The notes under the pieces: generated by a model
Databases searched by the model: none
What the model saw: the letters and a program-made list of their open reading frames with translations, nothing else
Told to the model about the DNA's origin: nothing
NCBI GenBank assembly: GCA_037176885.1
Contig: JAWWNJ010000003.1
Coordinates: 186,001 to 250,000 of the forward strand
Length of the DNA stretch: 64,000 bases
DNA from: Favolaschia claudopus
Lineage: Eukaryota > Basidiomycota > Agaricomycetes > Agaricales > Mycenaceae
Direction of reading: 5' to 3'
Program-made: the position numbers and the translations under genes
In this document: positions 54,214 to 64,000 of the stretch, in pieces
Layout of the letters: each line of letters starts with the position of its first letter
Position numbering within the stretch: the first letter of the stretch is position 1

Positions 54214-55080
54214 ATGACGCGCTCCGGTAGCACTTGGGACGAAGATTTCGGCGCAAATGTCATCACCCAGACTGAGCAGGATGTCTGGGAAGGAGTAATC
54301 CTTGCCCGCCCGGAATGCACCCCTTTTAGGGCTGGCTGCCTTACCGCGCTATTGAGAAGCTCGACCCAGCAAAACCCAAAGGCGACAACTCCTTCCGTCC
54401 GCGCATTGGCATTGTCGGAAACGACGCGGTTATTTCTGCTCCCACCGGCGCGTCCTCGGCTTCGATTGCGGGTCCATCTGTACCTCCTCCCTCTAATACC
54501 CCACCATATGTCGATAGCAGCCGACTTTCCCCCGACTGGGATCTCCATGAGCTCGAGCAAAACGGTACACAGCCAAACGACAACTCCCAGCCCCCCGGTG
54601 ACTCGGCTAGCTCTCCAATCGTCGGCGGGGCATTGGTGAGCTCGCAGAGATCCGCGTCCAGCATCCCCTCTACGCCAGCTACTTCCCTCGCTAAGCGTCG
54701 TGCTGCAGCGTCGAAATCCGACACTGCTTCTACAAAAAAAGCGGAAACCGACACACATGCGGTCTCTCGACGAATTTGGTGTTCATTTCAGTAAGGCTAC
54801 GGGCGGTCTCACGGATGCCTTGAATGCCTCTAATACAAATTCGAGTCCGGAACGTCGCAGCCGTGCACTTGCACTTGTTGCAAAGGAATCTTGGCTCGAT
54901 CTTCCTGACCGCATTAAACTCGGGAGCTTGGTTGGGGACGGACAATTGGCTGATGAGTACATGGCATGGGCACGGGCAGGGGAGAGAGAGCGAAAGACTT
55001 GGGTTTCGATGAAATTGGGGTATTCTCCCGATTATTACAAAAATATGGCCGATGTAGAGGCCAACGTAGACTTGGAGTAA
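54214..55080 (+). pseudogene. Myb/SANT-like partner protein of a PIF/Harbinger element
   Basis: The start MTRSGSTWDEDFGANVITQT and QDVWEGVILARPECTPFR match the C-terminal end of Myb/SANT-like DNA-binding domains found in the second gene of Harbinger elements. A one-base slip near 54328 moves the frame to GWLPYRAIEKL. Another near 54745 leads to SLDEFGVHFSKATGG and the C-terminus NMADVEANVDLE. The N-terminal half of the domain is missing. The stop at 55078-55080 abuts the stop of the opposing transposase. Such partners usually escort the transposase to DNA. Confidence 0.6.
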
Positions 55081-56406
55081 CTAATCAATTTGCATTGGAT
55101 CCTCATCGTCATCCATGTCTCCATCCTCCAAACCAGACTCATTTCCTTCCCCATCCTCGCCATCTGCTTCCTCGTCACCAAAATCGGAATCCTCATCATC
55201 CTCCCCACGCTCATCCAAAGTTTGAAGGTATTGTGCCCACATTGCATCTGCAATCCGCTCTCGCAGTTGAACCCCTGCCTCTGACTCTTCAGTTGTGCGG
55301 CGCTCAGTAGCAAGCTCGCCTTGGAGTCGAAGTTCTGCCACAGTTTGCGGGGTCGACCAAAGATCCGCTCGATGATATTCCGTGCCTGTGCATGACGGAG
55401 GTTAAAAAGTTCTTGTGCATTCTGGGGGCTGCGGTAGTTGGGAATTGAGAAGATAGGTTTAATTTGGAAGAGAAAGATGTACCGAGTTTTGCCTTTTGCC
55501 CATTCTCGCAGATGGTAGCGAACATTACGATAAGGGACAAGAACCTTGGCCGTGAGCGGAAAGCCCGCATCACCGAGGTAGAAAAACCCGTCTGGAATTG
55601 GGAAGTCTTTGATGCAGGCATCTGCATAAAAAAAAGCATCTGTGACAGAGCCTTCCCACCCGGAAAGGATGTAAACGAAGTGAAAGCCAAAGCTGCACAC
55701 AGCAAGGACATTCTGGGATAGAAAACTTTTACGACTCCGAGCATTGGATCGATCATCCTCGCTAGCCGTGCACGCAATATGTGATCCATCCATCGCGCCC
55801 AAACACTTGTCGAAGAAAGGCCAGAATTTGGGATTGTTGCGCAAGTATGAAGCCGCAGGGTCTCGGGATGTAGGCAGTGTCACATATTTGTTGTAAAACG
55901 TGCTTGCCGAAAAAACAAAAACCATTTTGCGAAAGCATCTTTCGTGCATCAGATTTCAAATTAATATACGAATAAAATTGAACCTACTTGGTGATTGTCT
56001 CGTTGGATCGTTGAAACCGCTCACCAACATGACGACAGCCAAGGCCGGTGCGACATATATACAAGAAGATTGCTAGCTGCTCCTCCAGCGAGACATATTT
56101 GGACTCGTCGCCATATCCAAGCCCTCGCAATTCCATCAAGAGCATAACAAAAACATGCAGATGAACACCCAGCTCATTGTAGATTCTTTCTGGGTGTCCG
56201 CGCATCAACTCTTCGACCCATTCCTGCCCAGTGAGCTTCGAGATATGATATGGTTGAGCCCAGTACCAGCTGCTAGAATAGAGGAAGCATAGGAGGGTAA
56301 CAAGCCGTATAATGTTGGCAGCGCTGTGGATCCGGTGTATAGTAACATCCCGGATGGTAGGATGCATGGGTAGAGTTGAAACGAGCGAGAAAGAGGGCAG
56401 AAACAC
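55081..56406 (-). pseudogene. PIF/Harbinger DDE transposase with internal deletion
   Basis: Exon 1 56406-55988 contains ELMRGHPERIYNELG and YICRTGLGCRHVGERFQRS. A 49-nt intron (55939-55987) joins it in frame to CFRKMVFVFSASTFYNKYV. DDE residues are visible: Asp in GAMDGSHI, Asp in FFYLGDAGFP, Glu in NIIERIFG. Right after the Glu the frame runs into sequence that matches the acidic C-terminus only in another frame (ERGEDDEDSDFGDEEADGED, MQID-stop at 55081). The segment expected between, about 60-100 residues, is gone. Probably inactive. ATG 56406 is the first in frame; an internal Met (MHPTIRD) is an alternative. Confidence 0.75.
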
Positions 56407-57060
56407 TGTATCTATTCTTATCTACGATTTATCTAGCCTAATTATCGTTATCAATCGATCTCGGGAATGATCGGACCGCTCCGCCGATCCTGCTTCCTGC
56501 TTCCTGATCCTGTTGTCAGGATGGTCCGAACGGACTCTTATCCTAACACTCTTTTGGGCCTGTTTTTGTGATCGGCCCAGTCATTTTTGGTAGAAATTGT
56601 CACACTTTAGGGTAAGAGCTGACTAAAGATTTGATTGTCCCATTACAGGGTACAAGACTGTACCGTAAAACAGCTGTAATTCAAAGAGGAAACACAGTGG
56701 AATCAAAATCTATTCAAACAGGTCCCTCCACCAGATCTTGTACCTTGAGCATTTGAACCTATGACGCAGGCCTCCTGCAGATTTCCCACTTTCCTGTCAA
56801 ATCCCTAAAGCCCTATGTCATCGTGGAGTAAGGCATGTGACTTGGCCCGGGATCATTGCCGATTGCTCCGAGCTTGTGGGAACTAGTTACTATATGTTTA
56901 CTGCACCTAGCGTGGGAATCCTCAGCCTTTCTTCTCTTCGGATTCTCCCTCGCTAGGTGCACTGTGATGTATTCTTAGTAGCTTCTTAATTAACTTCGGA
57001 TTCTCCCTCGCTAGACCCTCGAGATATCTCGGGTCCTTAAGGTTGCCCTTACACTATAGT
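56407..57060. other. No supported gene; hairpin and 21-bp direct repeat
   Basis: TGCACCTAGCG ... CGCTAGGTGCA forms an imperfect hairpin at about 56902-56961. CTTCGGATTCTCCCTCGCTAG is repeated directly at about 56937 and 56996. CCGTAAAACAGCTGTAA lies at about 56667. Confidence 0.5.
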
Positions 57061-57378
57061 ACAGACAGCACCACAGGGAAATGCTCAACCAGCTCAACCT
57101 CGCAGACTGGTTGCAAGAGAACCATGTCCAGATGATCCTAGCCAACTGTACTGTAAACTGGCAGCCACTATAAACTTGCAGCTGACTTTGCAGACCATCG
57201 AACCTGTAAACAGCGGAATAATCAAAATACTCAGGCTGCTATAAATCAAGACCTTCAGCAGCAGTTGGATCTTCCTCCTCAGGCAATTACTCCACACCAC
57301 AATATAGATGCAGCTATTTCAGATCTAGCTGTTACCCCTAGAGAAAAAGAGCTAGCAACTGATGTTGGGGCCTGGTGA
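57061..57378 (+). pseudogene. Short coding-like remnant
   Basis: A plus frame reads NTQAAINQDLQQQLDLPPQ and ends DLAVTPREKELATDVGAW-stop at about 57378. The composition (Gln-rich, amphipathic) looks coding, but the upstream part is broken and the family is not recognised. Possibly a transposon protein tail. Confidence 0.2.
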
Positions 57379-58435
57379 AGGCCTGTTACATATCTGATCT
57401 TATATAAAATTATAAATAGATTAGTTATATATCTTCTCTTCTTTGTCTTGGCCACCTCTTGAATGACCACGCTATTGTTCTGTATTCTTGGCCTCTGAGT
57501 TCTTCTTGTCGAGTTATTTCATAAGCTGCTGCCTCGGAGTCACCATTGCAATGAGGCAGAATCTATGTCTGTGTTTGTTTGTCCATGTATAGGACATGAT
57601 GTGGGAGAATTAAGCACAGACCTCATGAGGAATTTATTTCTGTGGACTCAGGTGTTTCAATCAAACTTTGCTCCCGATATGCTTTCACGGCTCTCGGGTT
57701 GAGGACATTTCTGGTCTTCAACACAAAGCTGACAGACTTAGGGATGAGCTGTTAGTTTCCTGCATTGCAATCCTGACCACGCTAGCTACTTACGTGGTAT
57801 TCAGGTTCACGGCTCTATTGAACATCAATCACTTCCACGCAGGGCTCAGTGCTGGAACATACATACATCATCAAGGATATCCAGCATACTGAACATAGAC
57901 AAGTGCGGGTGGAATAATTCGCGAGCCATTTACCAAGAGGTGGGTTCAAAAGAAAAGAACGTGTTACACTATCACGTGTTTTTATTGGAGTTTGCATATG
58001 GCGAGCAGTGGCGGCGCCATCTTATACCACCCCTAAAAATAGAACAGCCTATTTCTGGAACTTTTGATGCAAATTGACACTGCGTTCAAATTCATCAAAC
58101 CCGCGGCCTCGGCCGGAAATCGAACCGTGCCCGTCCTATGGTGTGCTCGGCCTAAACACCAGTGGCGGCAAAATCTGATGTCACCCCAAAAAAAGGACAT
58201 TTTTATCAAACCGCCTCTAAACCCCCCTTGGCCTCCCCCACCTCTGACGTCCCAAAAAGGCAATTGCTTACAAATGCGATAAGATAACGGACTTCGAACG
58301 TAGAGAGCAATTATGGGGAAGCTTGCACTTACTATTTTGCCACCCGCCAGGAATAGTAATAAGTAAGTACCAGCAAAATTATACAGTATTTTGACGCTGC
58401 TTTACACAGCGACATTCCTTTACACACTTTGATTA
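57379..58435. other. No supported gene; two CAGTGGCGGC motifs
   Basis: CAGTGGCGGCGCCATCTTAT at about 58006 and CAGTGGCGGCAAAATCTGAT at about 58161 repeat the hAT-terminus-like motif of 8195 in the same orientation. No mirrored partner was found. Confidence 0.4.
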
Positions 58436-58940
58436 CTGTACCATTTCATTCAATTCGTATGTCACGCGTCACAGGGCCTATTTTTTACGAATATTTTTGT
58501 ACCTGTCACGGGTCACCGAGGCCTCTTATGAATGCCCCAAACAAGTCACAAAATCGGTGAAAATTGCCCAAAAATCGAATTTTTCGCTCACACAGGCTTT
58601 TTCCCCTTCAAATGGCCTCCCGAAGTCCATTTTGATGTTTGAGTCTTGGATGTGATCTAGGTAGCTCTAGTTCCGCCTCACTTTGGCTCATTTTCCGTGT
58701 ATTTTAGCTGTGAACCCACCTGAAATCAACGAAAACTCGCTTGAACCCGATTTTTCTGTGTTTCTTGCCTTCCGCTGGCCTGTAGATTCTCCGGGAATGG
58801 TGGGTAAGGCAAATACTGTGCTCTGACCCATTTATGAAATTTTTAAGGTGTCACGCTCCTTCAGAGGCATTTAAGAAAACCAAAGTTCGACTATTTGGGT
58901 CACGCGTCACAGGCGGGGAGAATTGATCGAAATGGTACAG
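58436..58940. mobile_element. 505-bp MITE with CTGTACCATTTC ends, copy 1
   Basis: Ends CTGTACCATTTC and GAAATGGTACAG, with TA on both sides (58434-58435, 58941-58942). The subterminal GTCACGCGTCACAGG is present at both ends. Non-coding. Confidence 0.82.
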
Positions 58941-59480
58941 TATTGGTCGCATTCGAGGAAAATGTAACTGTATACTCAATATGAGTTATTTAGGCCCCAT
59001 TTAGATGGCTAAGCACGAGTTTTGGCCATAGATGGTCAAGAGCTGGCGAAAAGTGAGACATCAGTGCCGTCAATTTTGGCAACTTTCATCAATCGGTCGT
59101 TTACACACTACAAATCTGTGAACATAGACACCCTCTCTTCATCTAAATCCTCGAAAATATTGTTGGACCCTCAGTGGCCCGTAGGGCTCCAACCCGTCCG
59201 TCTTTGGACGGAAAAAACGGACGGGACGGACGGACGGCACCCGTCCCGTCTGAGGCTTTGAGTGTACGCTAGACGGACGGGTCCGGACGGCTGACTGCCG
59301 TTTTTCTAGTCTCGTGACCAGCCTCTCACGACATCCCAAACTGGGACCCTGTCGTGAGAGTCTGGAACTATCATCGGCCAAGTAACCGTACCCTTGCTCT
59401 ATCAAATTTTGATGGTGCTTTCCCACAGTATGTGGACCTTGCATCCGCTCATTCTGTTCGTCGAGGGTGGATGGGGTGTA
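58941..59480. other. No gene; GGAC-rich tract and hairpin
   Basis: CGGACGGACGG-type repeats on both strands at about 59189-59290 could pair with each other. CTCTCACGACA/TGTCGTGAGAG forms an 11-bp stem at about 59318-59358. Confidence 0.55.
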
Positions 59481-59974
59481 CTGTACCATTTCGGTCAATT
59501 CACCCGGCCCGTGACCTGTGACACCTCGAAACGAAATTTGAGGTTCGTCTTTGGGCTGAATCGAGCGTGACGCCTCGAAATATTCGTCAATGGCGCTGAA
59601 ACTGGGTCAAGTTTACTCACCTCTTTTCAGAGCAATTTGAACAATTTGTGGCTTGAAAATTGCTACTCGGATGAATGCGGTTGATTTTGCAAGATTTTGC
59701 TCTGAAAAGACCGAAAAATGGCTGGAATTTGTGGTCATTTGAGCCAGTCAGAGACCAAACATAAGAAACTTGGGAAAAAGCGCTGGAGATGTTTGTTTTG
59801 GGGGCTCAATAAGGTGTGTGGGCGAAAAATTGAATTTTAGAGCCTATTTTCCCGACTTTCCCGACTTTTCGGTCACATTCGTCAATCCCTCCGGTGACCT
59901 GTGACAGGCGCGAAAATATTCGTCAATCCAAGTGCCTGTGACGCGTGACAAGCGAATTGATCGAAATAGTACAG
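59481..59974. mobile_element. 494-bp MITE with CTGTACCATTTC ends, copy 2
   Basis: Same family as 58436-58940: left CTGTACCATTTCGGTCAATTC, right GAATTGATCGAAATAGTACAG. TA lies at 59479-59480 and 59975-59976. The subterminal GTGACCTGTGACA words are conserved. Confidence 0.82.
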
Positions 59975-60448
59975 TACCTTACCAGTGGCGGCAAAATCTG
60001 ATTCAGAAAGTTTCCGCGTGTCAATCACGTGTGAAACTTTGCGTGAACTTCCGACTCTTCGACGCACTGGCAGGGTCTCGCTTGACTAGCTCTTAGCCGA
60101 CTAGTGATGGCTTTACTAGTTAGTGATCCGCCTTGATTGCCAACTAATAGTAATTTCCCACGGCCCCTCGCTAATGCCTACTAAACCTTGTATCTCGGCC
60201 TTCCTCATCGTTTTAAACTCCAATTTTTGGGATTTGGGCTGCTGTGGGGCTAAAAAGGATTACCGCGCTATCTGCTAACAGAAATCCGTACACAAATGAG
60301 AGATATATGTTTGTCGACTAATCACCTGTCAGTGATCGCCATGTTAGTCGCCGCTGATCGCTAGCCATCAAAATCAGTGACAATTGTAGTATTACTTAGT
60401 TAAGCGAGACCCTGCGACGCAGCAATTGGCAACTGAAAGTCAACCCTC
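59975..60448. other. No supported gene
   Basis: Contains another CAGTGGCGGCAAAATCTGAT motif at about 59981 and several CTAGTTAGT words. No coding signal upstream of the kinase remnant. Confidence 0.4.
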
Positions 60449-60449
60449 T

Positions 60450-61391
60450 TGTCAAATGTTGAAGGTGACTACCGTTCGGTCGCGGATGTTTATCCTAAGG
60501 CATTGGCTTACAGGGTGCGTATCACATCCTCATATACTCAACTTGGACAAGGCCACGGTGGTACGGTATATTTAGCCATCGGTCCGGAAAGTACTTCCTT
60601 TTATGCTCGGTTCGGGAGCCGCATTCCTAGCCAAAACGTGCAGGACGTACTATCGCTTGTAAAGTCATCAAACGCGATCGGGGCGATTCTGCTATCTTCC
60701 GGGAAATTTCCATTTTACTCGCCGTAAAGCATGTGCGATGTCAACTATGAACCCGCTACACACTATGCTAACACACTTTTGCCTAGCCCAATCTCATCGA
60801 ACTATTGGACACAGCGCAGGACGAGCTTAACGTGTTTGTTACCTTTATTTCGGCCCAAAGAAAATCTCTGGCTAATTGTAACCCCATCCAATATAGATAC
60901 CTGTTTTTTCCAAAATACGACACCAGCCTCCAAGATCACCTTGCTACGCAGATCCTTCTTTCAGACCACGCAGCCAGGAGAATCGTTTGGCAAATTCTCG
61001 ATGGCATTCGTTATCTCCACGGCCTAGGGATCTCTCATCGAGGTAAGTCCCCGGGTCAGTTCTGTACTAGCGCGACACGTCGATTTGATTTGACGTGCGA
61101 GTAGACATCAAGGTATGCTATCCGCTAGGTCTCAGATGACATTATGATAGATGCTCCCAGCCTGATAACATCCTCGTCTGCACAAGATGGTCAACACAAA
61201 TTCCCACCTTCTGCATAGCGGATCTCGGAATGGCAACATACCAGGCTCACTCCGGCGCGAACATCTATGGCACAGTCTCTTTCATGCCTCCCGAAGCGAT
61301 TGCCTCTTTCGTCGACCCAACCTTGTCCTATGATTTGTGCAGTTCCCATCACGAATCAATGTTCTGCCTTGCTCACAAACATGCATCTGGA
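60450..61391 (+). pseudogene. Protein kinase, truncated, with an 8-nt micro-exon
   Basis: The exons are about 60450-60590, 60644-60732, 60787-61042, 61105-61112 and 61161 onward. They show the Gly-rich loop LGQGHGGTVYLA, ATP-binding Lys in IACKVIKRD, Glu in FREISIL, and then IVWQILDGIRYLHGLGISHR. The catalytic loop HRDIKPDN is assembled across two introns: exon 3 ends H-R-G, the 8-nt ACATCAAG supplies the rest of D-I-K, and exon 5 starts PDNILV. DLG replaces DFG, and the activation segment ends MPPEAI. After YDLCSS the kinase sequence stops and gives way to repeats, so subdomains IX-XI are missing. No ATG was found for the first exon. It resembles a Ser/Thr kinase but is incomplete. Confidence 0.75.
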
Positions 61392-61788
61392 AAATGACGG
61401 ATGTCTACAGAGGTCTGCGGCAGACACCACAGACACCGCAGACTCGCAGAAAGGCCCCTGTCTGTACTAGAGTGACACAGACATTGCATCTCTGCAGCAG
61501 ACGTCAATAGACCGATAGTGGGACAGTGCTACAGACCGTCAGACACCGTTAGACCAATAGTGAAATAGTGCCACAGACCCGTAGACACGTAGACCGATTG
61601 ATATCAAGGCAGTTGGCAACGCCTTAGGCGCGTCTTTGGTAACCATTTTTGCCTTATTCGGTCATTGATACAGAAAGAGCGGGTTAGAAAAATCATATTT
61701 GGACCAGTATACTACGAGGAACAATGTAGTACACAGAACATGAAAAAAACCCCGCTCTCCACCCACGGGCCACCAGTCAGCCCACAGT
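61392..61788. repeat. CAGAC/AGACC-rich degenerate repeat region
   Basis: At about 61405-61600 the words CAGACACC, ACAGACC and TAGACC recur. The segment AGACCRATAGTGRRAYAGTGCYACAGACC appears twice about 50 bp apart. It takes the place of the kinase 3' end. Confidence 0.6.
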
Positions 61789-64000
61789 TTACTGGTTTGC
61801 AGCGAAGTCCGAAAGATCCATGACCTCAGGGGGAGGGACCGGCGCAATGACATCCTTCAATAGCAGATCTCTGGAAAGAATATGAGTAAAAAGACCTAGC
61901 ACCGCAAGGAAACAACGCACCGTGCCTCCGATATCAGCTTTTCCTGGAAGCCACGGGTCAAGAATGAGGCGGGGGCAAAACGAGCGGGTCCGCCGCCGGG
62001 GATTGTCGTCGGGTTAGATGTAAATTGGCGCCAGTCCCGAAGGGTGCTGAGCTCGGCATCAAAATGCGGCTTGTATACTTTGCGGGAGAAGGTTTCGCCC
62101 AAGAAATGCCCGCTAGAATACTCCATAATGGCTGCGCGGATCTGAAAAGGCGTTGAGTCAAGTAACATCACATAGCTGAGCCGAACTCACCGCAGTTATA
62201 GCCAGCGCAATAGTCACCAGCGAAAGAGTGGGCTTGTGGTTCTGGGATTCATCGGGTGTATCTGGAAATGTGTCGTCAAAGTATTGCGGAAACTGCATCC
62301 CCATTGAGAGCAGATTAGCATAGAGGACACCGCGGATGACAACTGCAATACAAGGGTGCTGGTACATCGAGCCCTTGATTGTGCGGTCATGAGGGTTCTG
62401 ATTTGCGTCAGCGCTGCAGATGTAAAACAAGGAGGACACGTACTGCAAAGACGAAAGCCGATTTGTCAGTCAGCGCGGCAACGAGTTTGCGGTTGGCTGT
62501 AGCAATACGATCTTGCTCCTCTTCTGTGGCGCGCGCGGAGCACGAGATGAAGCCGAATCCGTCGGCGCCCTTGACGGCAAGACGGGCACAGTCTTTGAAG
62601 TCTTTCCTGGCCCCATAGATACGTTCACGGCACTGTATGAAAAGTTAAGGTATATAAACAGCGCTAGTTGATGAATTCCGCACCAAATCTTGCTCGGCAG
62701 CGGTGACGGGATCGAATTCGTCAGGGTTGAGCCTTAGCTGTTCCACCGCCCAATCGAAAGCCTCTTGGACGAAGTCTGCAAGGTCAGTGCGTGCCTGAAG
62801 CCAAGTGTGGTCCGCGTCACTCGTAACTTTGATTCCGATGTACTCATAAGCTTTTTCGATGATGGGGACACGGTCTGGTGCGATGCTGCTGATGCTACGA
62901 GCAGCCGGTTGTTTACGAGATTTTTTCTTGGGCGGTGCGGGCTCCATGGACTCGTCATCGGATAAGCGCTGGAAATAAAATGAGAGGTAGACGATAGGAA
63001 GAAGGATCGCGTACATGGACTGCATTTTCTTTTTGTGTAGGTTGTTGCTCGCTGGACATTGAATGTCGCGGTCGGTGACGGTTATCGTGGAGACCGGGGC
63101 CGAAGATATTAGTACGGTGAATTAGTGGTTGACGGGTGTGGGCAACAATAGGCGAGCTTGATTCCGAGTCTGGCATCTGGGTGCTTGGGGAGCTCAAGTC
63201 CGAATAGGTGGGGTTTGCAGCTCGACGAATGAGAGGGCGGCGCTGATTGTTTTCGACATGCGTGGACGACATCTAGATTACATCATGATTTAGTGGTGAC
63301 TTCGTGGTCCCGCACACTTAAAGACTTACATTAGCAGTTGCAGAAGGGAATGCTCGGAGGTTTGTGGGGGTTTCAAAGGTGTTAGTCGTCTGCGGAACAC
63401 CAGTGGGAAGGGTGGGCTGTAAAACGAGATATTAGATACTCTGACGTCGCAAGATATGAATGATTCTACCATTGCATTGGCAAAGTCTCCGCCACCACTC
63501 GAGAATGGCGGCGCGCCGCCATCGCTGTCGTCGGGCATGTCAGCCTGGGGGTCCGCAAACTCTTCGTCTTGATCTTCGAAGTGAGCTGGGGGAGGACCGA
63601 CAATTCCTGGCGGACAAATCAGCATTGTATAAGATGACAACTCGGTTTTTTTTACCTTGGAGCTGTGCGAGGAGTTGCGGGTCAGCGTTAAGCTGAGCGA
63701 AGAGCCAGTTGTGCGCCGCATTGGCGTCGTGCCCGAGATTAGAGTGAAAAGGATTAGTGGGGCTGCCTTCCGGCTGTAAGAATGTGGTGGGGCCGTAATG
63801 CTGATTCTGGAGCGGTGTCGAGGTAGAAATGTGACTGTGAACAGGGTGCACGCCGGTGGCGAGATTTTGGACTATTTGTTGAGGCATGGTGGGCATGGTG
63901 TGGCCCGGTGCCGTGGCAGATGAGACCACAGAACCTCTCTGAGAGCGGTTCTCGCGGCGAGCTTGATTTTGCGCCACTCTTTCGTCTGTCGTGCAAGTCA
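61789..64000 (-). CDS. Nine-exon DUF6532-like protein (5' end beyond window)
   Basis: Exons on the minus strand: 64000-63656, 63606-63470, 63416-63330, 63272-63021, 62968-62684, 62632-62444, 62397-62191, 62141-61921, 61870-61789. All borders are GT-AG and every junction keeps phase, giving about 600 residues to the stop at 61789. The N-terminal half is low-complexity (Gln, Ser, Pro) with a basic patch PPKKKSRKQP that could be a nuclear signal. The C-terminal half (IIEKAYEYIGIKVTSDADH, RTDLADFVQEAFDWAVEQL, RKDFKDCARLAV, MYQHPCIAVVIRGVLYANLL, LVTIALAITAIRAAIMEYSSG) is the arrangement I recall for DUF6532, common in Agaricomycetes, function unknown. No damage seen. The frame is open to the edge, so the true start is outside. 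Confidence 0.75.

Overview
The window looks like a transposon-dominated, gene-poor piece of a basidiomycete (probably Agaricomycete) genome. Host-type genes have many 47-62 nt GT-AG introns. The orphan families (HECT-like C-terminus, DUF6532-like) are ones I associate with mushrooms, and the mobile elements are typical fungal ones: chromodomain Ty3, Ty1/copia, Crypton, PIF/Harbinger, and many short TIR elements. Family names come from motif recognition by eye; no search was run.

Layout. 1-944 (-): edge-truncated Gag-like ORF. 1456-6867 (-): decayed Ty1/copia element with target duplication GGTGA, interrupted by a TA-flanked TIR element that itself holds a 9-bp-TSD Mutator-like foldback. 7.2-9.3 kb: gene remnants and a TA-flanked MITE. 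9767-12745 (+): multi-exon orphan gene with zinc-binding N-terminus and a truncated HECT-like C-terminus. 12.7-15.7 kb: no gene. 15693-22397 (-): Crypton tyrosine-recombinase pseudogene broken by three independent insertions (two hAT-like elements and a miniature copia-type LTR element that contains a fourth insertion). 23.2-24.2 kb (+): fragment of an orphan family. 24.8-29.8 kb: dispersed repeats and MITEs.

30025-49743 (-): two nearly identical Ty3/gypsy chromoviruses in tandem, LTR-internal-LTR-internal-LTR, sharing the middle LTR, with target duplication CGAGT only at the outer ends. Besides Gag-Pol with a chromodomain integrase, each carries a third gene after pol that needs splicing of a 50-nt intron; I do not recognise it. 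The right-hand copy differs from the left almost only by single-base indels confined to about 40.2-46.4 kb, which looks like assembly or polishing error rather than decay.

49.7-60.4 kb: further short TIR elements and a PIF/Harbinger remnant (Myb/SANT-like partner and transposase converging on abutting stop codons). About 60450-61391 (+): truncated protein kinase whose HRDIKPDN loop is read through an 8-nt micro-exon. 61789-64000 (-): an apparently intact nine-exon DUF6532-like gene running off the right edge.

The strongest leads for new biology are the spliced third ORF of the chromovirus, the miniature copia-type LTR element primed by the same internal tRNA-iMet segment as the full copia element, and the evidence that coding-defective elements were mobilised recently (identical or near-identical LTRs).
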